64,000 nucleotides of DNA from Prosthecomicrobium pneumaticum (GTDB lineage Bacteria; Pseudomonadota; Alphaproteobacteria; Rhizobiales; Kaistiaceae), in NCBI RefSeq assembly GCF_014199915.1, contig NZ_JACHOO010000005.1, positions 325,027-389,026 on the forward strand. The letters run 5' to 3'. Of this stretch, positions 26,421-35,993 are shown piece after piece (positions within the stretch are counted from its first letter, which is position 1; each line of letters starts with the position of its first letter). Made by a program: the position numbers and the translations under genes. The notes under the pieces were generated by a model. It was not told the origin of the DNA. It ran no database searches and saw nothing but the letters and a program-made list of their open reading frames with translations.

Positions 26421-26429
26421 TCAGCCGCC

Positions 26430-27470
26430 TCACAGCGGCTCGGCGGCGATCCGGTAGCGGGTGACGAAGGGCGTGTCGGGGTCGAAGGCGATCGCCGTCG
26501 GCGTGCCGGAGCGGGCGATCGGATTGTCGGCGGCGGCGACCGCCGGGCCGAGGCCGAAGGGCGAGCAGATCGGCTCGATGCCGAGCGCGACATGGCGGCC
26601 GTTCCAGGGATGGAACTTGCGGCCGCGATTGCTCATCCACAGGAGAAGGCTCGGCAGGTGCTCCTTCTGCCAGCTGAGGCGGACGCGAAACCCCTCGTCC
26701 GGATAGGCGAGCGCGACGCTGCCGTCGATGCCGTTCAGCTGCAGCAATTCCTCGGTCGGTGCGGCGAGCGGCACGGCGGCGGCGTCGACCGTGCCGCCGT
26801 CGATCCCCGGCACGGCGGAGAGATCGGTGAAGCGCTGGTTGGCGGCGAAGACGGGCGTCGCATCGTCGACGCTGCGCAGATAGGTGAGGCCGTGATCGAA
26901 GGCGCCCGGCTCGATGCGGGCGCCGCCCGGCCGGGCCGGCAGGCGGAAGGTCGGGTGGAGGCCGAGCGGCAGCCGGCAGGGCCGGCGGGCATGGACCGTC
27001 AGCGTGATGTCGACCGCCGGGGCGGAGGGATCGGGCGTGACGGTCCGCTCCATGCGGCGGATCGGGTCGGGGTCCGGGATGTCGATCGCGAGGGCGAGGC
27101 TGCCGGCGGGCGCCTCCTGCCAGGTCCAGCCATGGTTCGAGGCATAGCCGTGCGGCAGGTCGTGCGCCTCGGCCGGCTGCATCAGCGCGGCCCATTCGGC
27201 CGGGAAGCCTTCGGGCGCCGCGGCATAGCCGAAGGGCAGGCAGGGCCAGTCGCCGCGCAGCTTCCGCTCGACCGCGGCGATTCGCTCGGCGCCCGGCTCA
27301 TAGGCCCAGGGGGCGATCTGCATCGGCGCCGCCTGCCGGCCGTCGGCGAGCACGAAGGTGACCGGCGCCAGCATCGCCGCATGGCGCTGCACGGTGAGGC
27401 TGCCGAATTCCCAGCCCAGACCGCGATACTCGTCCGTCGTGCCTGGCGCCGTACTTGGCGTCGTGCCCAT
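26430..27470 (-). CDS. Aldose 1-epimerase-like (galactose mutarotase fold) protein
   Basis: A 346-residue beta-sandwich protein of the aldose 1-epimerase family. Likely catalytic residues lie in LPHGYASNHGW (His), PLGLHPTFRLP (His) and HVALGIEPICSPFG (Glu), matching the His-His-Glu layout of mutarotases. ATG 27470 overlaps the crotonase stop as TGATG, and a GTG codon lies just before it. The sugar it equilibrates is unknown, but the ribose-type importer earlier in the same run suggests the imported sugar. Copy B of the direct repeat begins nine bases after its stop. Confidence 0.82.
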   Translation of the reverse strand: MGTTPSTAPGTTDEYRGLGWEFGSLTVQRHAAMLAPVTFVLADGRQAAPMQIAPWAYEPGAERIAAVERKLRGDWPCLPFGYAAAPEGFPAEWAALMQPAEAHDLPHGYASNHGWTWQEAPAGSLALAIDIPDPDPIRRMERTVTPDPSAPAVDITLTVHARRPCRLPLGLHPTFRLPARPGGARIEPGAFDHGLTYLRSVDDATPVFAANQRFTDLSAVPGIDGGTVDAAAVPLAAPTEELLQLNGIDGSVALAYPDEGFRVRLSWQKEHLPSLLLWMSNRGRKFHPWNGRHVALGIEPICSPFGLGPAVAAADNPIARSGTPTAIAFDPDTPFVTRYRIAAEPL

Positions 27471-28306
27471 CACCCGTCCTCCCGTCGGCCGGCGGCCTTC
27501 TGTGCCGCCTTTTCCGCGGCCCGTGCCGCACTCTTCGCCGCGAACTCCCGGACCCGGCGCTCTCCGGTCTCCGTCCGGTAGAGGGCGCAGACGAGCGCCC
27601 GCTCCGCTTCGAGGCCGGCGTCGAGATCGCCCTTCGCGGCGACCGCCGTCAAGCGCTTCAGCCCTTCGATCGCCTCCGCCGGCTCGTCGGCGATCATCGC
27701 CGCGAGAGCGAGCGCCCGCGGCATCAGCGCCTCCGCCGGCACGATCTCGGCGACGAGGCCGGCCGCGACGAAATCGGCGGCGGGCACGATCGCCCCGGTC
27801 ATCAGGAGAAGGTTCGCCCGGTTGCGGCCGAGCTTGGCGACGCTCCGCTGCGTGCCGCCGCCGCCGGGCACGAGGCCGAGCTTGATCTCGGGCAGGCCCA
27901 TCTTCGCGGTGTCGGCGGCGATCACGATGTCGCAGCAGAGCACGAGCTCGAAGCCGCCGCCGAGCGCGAAGCCGTTGACCGCCGCGATGACCGGCTTCCG
28001 GTTGTCCTCGATCGCCGCATACATCGCCCCGCCGGCCTTCTGGAAGGCGTCGAATTCGGGGCCGGTCTGGTCGGCATAGTCCTTGATGTCGGCCCCGGCC
28101 ATGAAGCCGCGGCCTTCCCCCGTGACGACGATCGCGCCGACGCCCTCGTCCTCCGACAGCACGGTGAAGGCGGCGGTGATCTCGCCCTGCATCCGCCTGT
28201 TCATGGCGTTGAGCTGCTCGCCGCGGCGGAAGGTGACGATCGCGACGCGGCCCTGCCGCGCGACCGCGAGCGTCTCGTAGTCCCTGCCCTCGAGTCCGGC
28301 CATCAT
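27470..28306 (-). CDS. Enoyl-CoA hydratase/isomerase family protein
   Basis: A 278-residue crotonase. Both catalytic glutamates of hydratases are present: one in ALGGGFELVLCCD, the other in GLPEIKLGLVPGGGG; the oxyanion-hole segment GRGFMAGADIKDY also fits. It hydrates an enoyl-CoA. GAGGAGG ahead of ATG 28306 (ATG 28303 is also possible) lies inside the end of the CoA-transferase gene, and the four-base overlap signals translational coupling. It probably acts on the CoA ester made by the upstream CaiB/BaiF enzyme. Confidence 0.93.
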   Translation of the reverse strand: MMAGLEGRDYETLAVARQGRVAIVTFRRGEQLNAMNRRMQGEITAAFTVLSEDEGVGAIVVTGEGRGFMAGADIKDYADQTGPEFDAFQKAGGAMYAAIEDNRKPVIAAVNGFALGGGFELVLCCDIVIAADTAKMGLPEIKLGLVPGGGGTQRSVAKLGRNRANLLLMTGAIVPAADFVAAGLVAEIVPAEALMPRALALAAMIADEPAEAIEGLKRLTAVAAKGDLDAGLEAERALVCALYRTETGERRVREFAAKSAARAAEKAAQKAAGRREDG

Positions 28307-29511
28307 CGGGCCTCCTCGACCGTCATGTCGCCGGCCGCCTCGAGCGCGGCGATCTCGTCGTCGGAGACGCCGAACTCCTTCAGGATCTCGCGGCCGTGCT
28401 CGCCGACGAGCGGCGCCGGCCGCTCGATCGCGGGCGGCGTCTCGCTCATCCGCACCGCCGGCGCGATCACCTTCACCGTCCCGGCCTTCGGATGCTCGTA
28501 GCTCGCGATCATGCCCATATGGGTGACCTGCGGGTCCTCGGCGGCGCGGCGGATGTCGTTGACCGGCGCGCACCAGATGTCGGCATCGAGCATCCGCTCG
28601 AGGAGGTCGTCGCGGTCGAACTTCTTCGTCTCCTCATTGACCTTCTGCCACACCGCATCGCGCTGCGAAAACAGGGTGGCAAGGTCGTCGTAAGGAGCAA
28701 GATGCGGCGCGTCGAGCGTCTCGTAGAGCGTCCTGAACGGGCTCATCGCGATGGTGACGTAGCCGCCGTCCTTCGTCTCGTAAACGCCGAAGGGCGCTTG
28801 CATTCCGGGATGGCCGATGCCGGAATTGGGGCGCACGAAGTCCTCGCCGAGATTGAGCACGCCGACATATTCCTGCGCCAGATGGGCGAGCATGCCGGCG
28901 AGGAGATTGACCTCGATCTTCTGCCCCTTTCCGGTCTTTTCGCGGTAGTAGAGGGCGGAGAGTATGCCATAGACCATGTTCATGGCGCCGATCTGGTCGG
29001 CCATGCCGGAGCCGGCCGGCACCGGCGGCATGTCGCCCCGCCCGGTATTGGCGAGCAGCCCGGCGAGCCCCTGGATCAGCATGTCCTGCCCGGGCCGCTC
29101 GACATAGGGTCCGTCCTCGCCATAGCCCGAGCCCGAACAATAGATGATCCGCGGGTTGACGGCCCTGAAGTCCTCATAGCCATAGCCGAGCTTGGCGAGC
29201 ACGCCCGGGCGGAAGTTCTGCACGACGATATCGGCCTTCTTCGCCATCTCCATGATCAGGCCGTGGACCCTGCGGCTCTTCAGGTTGAGCGCGATCGATC
29301 TCTTGTTGCGGTTCCAGGCGAGGAAGTTCGGGCTTTCCGATCCGCCGACCCATTTCGCGAAGAAGGTCATGCCGCGGAACATGTCGCCCGATCCGGCGCG
29401 CTCGATCTTGATCACCTCCGCCCCCATGTCGGCGAGCAGCTGGGTCGCGAACGGCCCCTGCAGGAGATGGCTGAAATCGAGGATGGTGACGCCGGAAAGG
29501 GCCTTGTCCAT
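28303..29511 (-). CDS. CaiB/BaiF (family III) CoA-transferase
   Basis: A 402-residue family III CoA-transferase like formyl-CoA transferase and CaiB. Diagnostic segments are LLQGPFATQLLADMGAEVIK, NRNKRSIALNLK and the catalytic aspartate in GSGMADQIGAMNMVYGI. The C-terminus has GEHGREILKEFG, also typical. It transfers CoA from a donor to an organic acid without an oxyacid anhydride intermediate. The start ATG 29511 follows GAGAGAAGC. It sits between an SDR and a crotonase, a set used for CoA-dependent oxidation or hydration of an organic acid. Confidence 0.93.
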   Translation of the reverse strand: MDKALSGVTILDFSHLLQGPFATQLLADMGAEVIKIERAGSGDMFRGMTFFAKWVGGSESPNFLAWNRNKRSIALNLKSRRVHGLIMEMAKKADIVVQNFRPGVLAKLGYGYEDFRAVNPRIIYCSGSGYGEDGPYVERPGQDMLIQGLAGLLANTGRGDMPPVPAGSGMADQIGAMNMVYGILSALYYREKTGKGQKIEVNLLAGMLAHLAQEYVGVLNLGEDFVRPNSGIGHPGMQAPFGVYETKDGGYVTIAMSPFRTLYETLDAPHLAPYDDLATLFSQRDAVWQKVNEETKKFDRDDLLERMLDADIWCAPVNDIRRAAEDPQVTHMGMIASYEHPKAGTVKVIAPAVRMSETPPAIERPAPLVGEHGREILKEFGVSDDEIAALEAAGDMTVEEAR

Positions 29512-29535
29512 GGTGCTTCTCTCGGAAATGTGCCG

Positions 29536-30321
29536 TCAGACGAGATCGGGCACGAAGCGCGGCGCGGCGGTCAGGCCGCCGTCGACGCGCAGGTCGATGC
29601 CGGTGGTGAAGCCGGCGGCGTCGCTCGCCAGATAGATCGCCGCTTCCGCGATCTCCGACGGCTTCCCGATCCGGCCGATCGGATGCATCTTCAGCCAGGC
29701 ACGGGCGATGTGGTCGCCCTGCTCGGCGACGATCTTCTCGTTCATCGGCGTGGCGATCGTGCCGGGCGAGATCGAGTTGACGCGGATGTTCAAGGGGCCG
29801 AACTCGACCGCCATCTGCCGGCTCATCGACATCACCGCGCCCTTCGCGCCGGCATAGGCGGTCCAGCCGTCGAGGCCGACATGGCCCTGCGCCGAGGCCA
29901 TGTTGATGATGGCGCCGGATTTCTGGCGGATCATGTGCGGCAGCGCCGCCTTGCAGCCGAGGAAGACGCTCGTCAGATTGACCGCGATCAGGCGGTTCCA
30001 CTGCGCTTCCGTCATCTCGTGCAGCGGCATGCCGCCGATCGCGATCGCCGCATTGTTGACGAGCACGTCGAGCCGGCCGCCGGTCTCCGCCGCGGTGTCG
30101 ACGAGCCGGGCGACATCGGCGGCGACCGACACGTCGCAGTGGAGATAATCGGCCGCCAGGCCCTCGGCCTTCAGCGCGGCGACGACGGCCTCGCCCTTCG
30201 CATCGTCGATGTCGCCGGCGAAGACATGCGCCCCCTCGCGCGCGAACCCTTCCGCGATGGCGTGACCGATGCCGTCGGCGGCTCCGGTGACGACGGCGAT
30301 CTTTCCTTCGAGACGACCCAT
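29536..30321 (-). CDS. SDR-family oxidoreductase
   Basis: A 261-residue classical short-chain dehydrogenase. It shows the cofactor loop VVTGAADGIGHAIA, NNAAIAIGG, a serine in NMASAQG and the catalytic YAGAK; CDV at the end of the third strand and GDIDDA after the second suggest NAD preference. ATG 30321 gives the family length. It lies 11 bases from the permease gene upstream and 24 from the CoA-transferase gene downstream, linking sugar uptake to CoA chemistry. The substrate could be a sugar, a polyol or a hydroxyacyl compound. Confidence 0.93.
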   Translation of the reverse strand: MGRLEGKIAVVTGAADGIGHAIAEGFAREGAHVFAGDIDDAKGEAVVAALKAEGLAADYLHCDVSVAADVARLVDTAAETGGRLDVLVNNAAIAIGGMPLHEMTEAQWNRLIAVNLTSVFLGCKAALPHMIRQKSGAIINMASAQGHVGLDGWTAYAGAKGAVMSMSRQMAVEFGPLNIRVNSISPGTIATPMNEKIVAEQGDHIARAWLKMHPIGRIGKPSEIAEAAIYLASDAAGFTTGIDLRVDGGLTAAPRFVPDLV

Positions 30322-30332
30322 GTTCTGCTCCT

Positions 30333-31308
30333 TCAGGCGCGTCGCCGCTTCAATTCGTCGAAGGCGACGGCCGCGATGATGATGCCGCCGGTGATGACGA
30401 GTTGCCACTCGGTCGCGATGTTGAGCATGCCGAGGCCGTTCGAGACGAATTGCAGGATGAGCACGCCGAGCGCCATGCCGGCGAGGCTGCCGACCCCGCC
30501 CGACAGGCTGACGCCGCCGAGCACCACCGCGGCGACGACCTGGAATTCGAAGCCGAGCCCGGCGACGTGCACCGCCGAGCCGAGCCGCGAGGCGAGCAGG
30601 ATGCCGGCGATGGTGGCGAGCAGCGCGCTGATCACGAAGGCGACGAACTTCACCCGGCGGACATTGTAGCCGGCGAGCCGGGCCACCTCCGGATTGCCGC
30701 CGACGGCGTAGAGCTGCCGCCCGAACGGCCGGTGCCGCAGGAAATAGGCAAACGCGATCAGGAGGATGACGGCGATCACCGCCGGATGGGGCACGACCCC
30801 GAAGAGCCGGCCATTGCCGAGCTGGAAGAAGCTCTCGAGCATCACGTCGTCGGGGATCGCCCGCTGGCCGGTGTAGAGATAGACCCCGCCGCGCAGGATG
30901 AAGAGCGTGCCGAGCGTCACGATCAGCGAGTTGATGCCGAGATAGGCGGCGAGATAGCCGTTCACCACGCCGACCGCGAGGCCGAGCGCCAGCGCGCCGG
31001 CGACGCCGAGGGCGAAGGATTCGGTCGCGTTCATGATGGTGATCAGCGGAATGGCGATCGCCGCGACGAGCGAGCCGATCGACACGTCGACCTCGCCGGA
31101 AATGAAGACGATCGCCACCCCGATGCCGGCGACGAGCGGCAGCGCCGCCTGGCCGAGCACATTGGTGAGGTTGCGCGTCGTCAGGAAGGTGTCCGAGGCG
31201 AGCGCGAAGAAGGCGATCACCGCGAGGAGCGACAGGAGGAGCGCGATCTCGTTCCGCCGCGCGAGGCGGCGCAGCAAGGAGGGACCGGCCGGCGCCGCGG
31301 CAAGGGAG

Positions 31309-31325
<17 letters not shown>
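30333..31325 (-). CDS. Ribose-type sugar ABC transporter permease (second)
   Basis: A 330-residue membrane protein of the RbsC/branched-chain permease family, with about eight to ten hydrophobic segments and the conserved VVLGGVSLSGGVGSLAG loop that contacts the ATPase. It starts at ATG 31325, overlapping the ATPase gene by 17 bases. Together with the different permease at 32825 it probably forms a heterodimeric channel, unlike RbsC, which is a homodimer. It belongs to the importer with the ATPase at 31309 and the binding protein at 34029. Confidence 0.93.
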
Positions 31326-32824
<1,499 letters not shown>

Positions 32825-32835
<11 letters not shown>

Positions 32836-33808
32836 CGCGGCGCCTCCGCACGAGGTCGAGCCAGGTGGCGAGGATGATCACCACGCCGGGCACCACCATC
32901 TGCAGGTCCTGGTTCCAGCGCAGGATGATGATGCCGTTGTCGATCACCTTGAGGACGAGCACGCCGAGCAGCGTGCCGACGAGCGTGCCGCGGCCGCCCG
33001 ACAGGCTCGTTCCGCCGAGGATGACGGCGGCGATCACGGTCAGTTCGAAGCCGCGGCCGGCGGTCGGCTGGCCGGCATTCATCAGCGAGGCGAGGATCAG
33101 CCCGGCGACGCCGACGAGCAGGCCGGTCGCGAGGAAGGCGACGAGCTTGAGGCGCTCGGCCCGCAGCCCCGAGAGCCGCGCCGCCTTGCCGTTCGCGCCG
33201 ACCGCATAGAGATAGCGGCCGAAGGTGGTGAAGCGGAGCGCCACAAAGCCGGCGATGAAGATGAGGGCGGCGATCAGCACCGGGATCGGCAGGCCGCCGA
33301 CATAGCCCGCGCCGAGTTCGGTGAAGGCGCGGATCTGGTGGAGGTTCTGCACCGCCTCGCGGGTGTAGAGATAGACGCCGCCCTGCAGCATCATCATCGT
33401 CGCGATGGTGGCGATCAGCGAATTGACCTTGAGCCGGGTGACGACGAGGCCGTTGAAGAGGCCGACGCCGCCGGCGAAAGCGAGCGCGGCGAGCGTGCCG
33501 AGCACGAGGCTGCCGGTGCGGTTGGTGACGTCCATGCCGACGCAGCCGGTGAAGGCGAGCGAGGCGCCGACCGAGAGATCGACCTCCGCCGCGACGAGCA
33601 GCATCGTCATGCCGGTGGCGACGATCAGCACGAGCGCGCATTGGCGCAGGATCGCGATGACATTGGCGCCGGTGTAGAATTGCGGCGCGGCGAGCGAGAT
33701 GGCGATGCACAGCAGCGCCAGTATGCCGAGGAGCACGATCTGGCTGCGGTCGGAGACGAGGCTCATGCCCGCCCCCGGCTTTCGCGCGGGCAATGTTTCG
33801 GTCGACAT
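32825..33808 (-). CDS. Ribose-type sugar ABC transporter permease (first)
   Basis: A 327-residue permease of the RbsC family, with multiple hydrophobic segments starting at SQIVLLGILALLCIAISLAA and the VILGGTSLSGGRGTLVG loop. The start at 33808 (MSTETLP) is preferred; 33847 would add 13 basic residues. It differs clearly in sequence from the permease at 30333, so the two are partners rather than duplicates. A GC-rich inverted repeat and about 220 bases separate it from the upstream binding-protein gene, which would allow differential expression. Confidence 0.93.
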
Positions 33809-33976
33809 GCTTCGGCTCGTTGCTCTCGAAAGGCGTCGGACGACCATCGCCCCGTCATTCCGGCGGAGCCGGACCCCCTTCGGCCGAGCCGCCGGACGGC
33901 GCTCTGCGCGATGGGTCCCGGCTCTCCGCTGCGCTGCGCCCGGTCGGGCGGGCAGCGAAGGGCGTGCGGTGTCGTG

Positions 33977-34013
33977 CCGTCATCCCGGCGCGCCTCTGCG
34001 GCCGGGATGACGG
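33977..34013. terminator. Perfect inverted repeat after sugar-binding protein gene
   Basis: CCGTCATCCCGGC pairs perfectly with GCCGGGATGACGG across 11 bases, 15 bases past the stop of the binding-protein gene. There is no U-run, so it may be a 3' mRNA-stabilising or attenuating structure rather than a classical terminator. Such elements often keep binding protein in excess over permease. The wording resembles a dispersed intergenic repeat. Confidence 0.5.
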
Positions 34014-34028
34014 AGCGCGTCGGGGCGG

Positions 34029-35057
34029 TTACTTGAGGTCGGCCGCCGTCTTCATGCACTTGTCGGCCGGCTTGACGCCGTTGACGGCATCCCAGTTGAT
34101 CGACCGGGTGGTGCCTTCGACCGAATAGTACTTCTTCCAGTCGGCGCCGATCATCGGCGTGGTCGGCGACACGATGTGCTCGGGAACGGCCTCGCCGTTG
34201 AACACCTTGACCGCGGCGTCGACGGCGGTGAAGCCGACCTTCTCGGGGAACATCGCGGCTTCGATCTTGTAGGAGGGCTCGGTCTCCATCGCGTTGATGA
34301 AGGCGAGGCCCTCGCCGCCGGTGCCGACGACGAGCAGGCCGTCCTGCGACTTGCCGGCCGCCTTCCAGGCCTGCAGGCCGCCGAGCGAGGAATTGTCGTT
34401 GATGCCGTAGATGATGTTCACGTCGGCGTTCTGGGCGAGCGCCGCCGAGGACACTTCGAGGGCACGGTCCGGATTGCCGCCGCCGTCGAGGTCGTGGACC
34501 AGGGTGGCTTCCGGAATCTCGGTCTTGATGCCGTCCATGAAGCCGTTCGAGCGCAAGACGGTGGCCGACAGCAGCGGCAGGCCGACATTCATCACCTTGG
34601 CGACGCCGCCGAGATGCTCCTTGGCGTACTGGCCGGCGGCGACGCCCGCGTGATAGCCGGTGTCGTAGTCGCAGATCGCGACCATGGTGGTCATGCCCTT
34701 GACCGGGTTGCCTTCGAGCACCAGCGGCATGTTCTCGGCCTTGGCGCGGCGGAGCAGCGGCACGACGCCTTCCTCGTTGACCGGCGTGATGATCAGCACG
34801 TCGACGCCCTGGGCCATGAAGTCCTCGGCACCGGCGACCTGCTTCGCCACGTCGAGATTGGCGTCCTTCACCTCGAGCTCGATGCCGAGCTGCGCGGCGC
34901 GGTCCTTCATGCCCTTGATGACGTTCTGGTACCACTCATGGGTGGCGTAGTTGACGACATAGCCGATCTTCTTCGGCATGTTCTCGGCGGCCGCGGCTCC
35001 GGCGAGCGCACCGAGCGCGACCGACGCCGCGAAGAGCGTCTTCATCAGTTTCGTCAT
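34029..35057 (-). CDS. Sugar ABC transporter substrate-binding protein (RbsB-like)
   Basis: A 342-residue periplasmic binding protein of the ribose/galactose type (family 4 fold). The Sec signal peptide MTKLMKTLFAASVALGALAG ends near AAAAEN. The mature part has IGYVVNYATHEWYQNVIKGM and GVDVLIITPVNEEG, typical of sugar binders. It delivers the ligand to the permease pair at 33808 and 31325. It lies 60 bases after the IclR gene on the same strand. The sugar is not predictable, but the neighbouring epimerase and SDR genes are consistent with an aldose. Confidence 0.93.
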   Translation of the reverse strand: MTKLMKTLFAASVALGALAGAAAAENMPKKIGYVVNYATHEWYQNVIKGMKDRAAQLGIELEVKDANLDVAKQVAGAEDFMAQGVDVLIITPVNEEGVVPLLRRAKAENMPLVLEGNPVKGMTTMVAICDYDTGYHAGVAAGQYAKEHLGGVAKVMNVGLPLLSATVLRSNGFMDGIKTEIPEATLVHDLDGGGNPDRALEVSSAALAQNADVNIIYGINDNSSLGGLQAWKAAGKSQDGLLVVGTGGEGLAFINAMETEPSYKIEAAMFPEKVGFTAVDAAVKVFNGEAVPEHIVSPTTPMIGADWKKYYSVEGTTRSINWDAVNGVKPADKCMKTAADLK

Positions 35058-35117
35058 GTCTTCTCCTCCCTTTCGACGGCCCGTGCGGCGGGCCTTCCGA
35101 TGGTTTCTGTCAGGGGC

Positions 35118-35993
35118 TCAGGGCGAACCCCTGCGACGCGGCCGGGCGGGCTCCTCGACCCGCACGGCACGGTTGCGGGCGGGGGCTTCGGCGGCGCCGA
35201 GCCCGCGGGAAATCTCGAGAGCCGCGGCGCGCGCCTCCTCGAACACCGCGGCGCGCGACAGGCGCGCCTGCTTCTGCGGCAGATAGGGGACGGTCAGGGC
35301 GGCGATCGTCGCGCCCATGTGATCCCGGATCGGCAGGGTGATGTTGGTACAGCCGTCGACGGCGAGCGAGGCGCGCATCTCGAAGCCCTTGTCGAGGATG
35401 GCGGAAAGCCGCTCCTCGACGGCCGCCCGCTCGACACCCGCCTCGCCCTCGGCGAGCAGCCGGTCGAGCAGCGCGTCGCGCTCGTCGGGCGGCATGAAAG
35501 CGAGGAGGACGGCGCCCGAACTCGTCTCGAGGATCGGGAAATGCGAGCCGAGCGCCACGGAATAACGCATCGGCAGCGGCGATTCGACCTGCAGCACGAT
35601 CAGCACGGTCGAGCCGCGCAGCACCACGAGATGGCAGCTCTGGTCGGTCCGGCCGGCGAGCGCCCGCATCACCGGCAGCGCGGTGTCGATCAGCCGGTTG
35701 ACCGGCGGATGCATGTGGGCGAGCTCGAAGAGCTTGAGGGACAGGCGGTAGCGGTCCGACTTGGTGCGGGTCAGATAGCCGCGGCCCTCAAGGAGCTGGA
35801 TGATCCGGTAGACCTCGTGGATCGACCGGCCGAGCGCGGCGGAGATCTCGGTCTGGGTGACGTCCTCGCGGCAGCCGGCCATGAATTCGAGAATGTCGAG
35901 CGCCTTCTCGGCGGCCGGCACCTTGTAGTCGCGCCGGCCGGATTCGGCCTCGGCATCCTCGGCGGCGGGCGGGGCGGTCTCGGCGCGGCTCAT
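35118..35993 (-). CDS. IclR-family transcriptional regulator
   Basis: A 291-residue IclR regulator. The N-terminal winged helix includes AAEKALDILEFMAG and TQTEISAALGRSIHEVYRII; the C-terminal ligand domain has SHFPILETSSGAVLLAF and CTNITLPIRDHMGATIAAL. The start ATG 35993 overlaps the upstream stop by four bases. It presumably controls the importer and CoA genes that follow it and perhaps its own operon. A CGTTT-N10-AAACG dyad at 37216-37235, in front of the first gene, is a candidate operator. Confidence 0.92.
   Translation of the reverse strand: MSRAETAPPAAEDAEAESGRRDYKVPAAEKALDILEFMAGCREDVTQTEISAALGRSIHEVYRIIQLLEGRGYLTRTKSDRYRLSLKLFELAHMHPPVNRLIDTALPVMRALAGRTDQSCHLVVLRGSTVLIVLQVESPLPMRYSVALGSHFPILETSSGAVLLAFMPPDERDALLDRLLAEGEAGVERAAVEERLSAILDKGFEMRASLAVDGCTNITLPIRDHMGATIAALTVPYLPQKQARLSRAAVFEEARAAALEISRGLGAAEAPARNRAVRVEEPARPRRRGSP

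Larger units (their letters stand above)
25710..26429. repeat. Intergenic repeat island between epimerase and CoA-transferase genes
   Basis: These 720 bases have no credible gene. They contain a 126-base direct repeat, a 38-base inverted repeat and short GC hairpins: CCCCGC-GAAG-GCGGGG at 26112-26125 and CCCCGGCC-CGGA-GGCCGGGG at 26230-26249. Phrases such as CCCGTCATCCCCGCG and GATGCCGGCAC resemble dispersed intergenic repeats common in GC-rich alphaproteobacterial genomes. The island interrupts an otherwise tightly spaced minus-strand gene run and could end or attenuate the transcript. Confidence 0.75.

Noticed and set aside
26106-26457. Short open frames with repeated Met-Pro-Ala-Ser-type peptides in the repeat island
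   Set aside because: Their similarity to each other comes from the 126-bp DNA repeat, not from protein conservation.
23913-27581. A 1222-codon open frame on the plus strand
   Set aside because: It lies antisense to four well-supported minus-strand genes plus the repeat island, is rich in Arg/Ala/Gly, and has no recognisable domain. Long antisense frames are expected in DNA of about 70 % GC.
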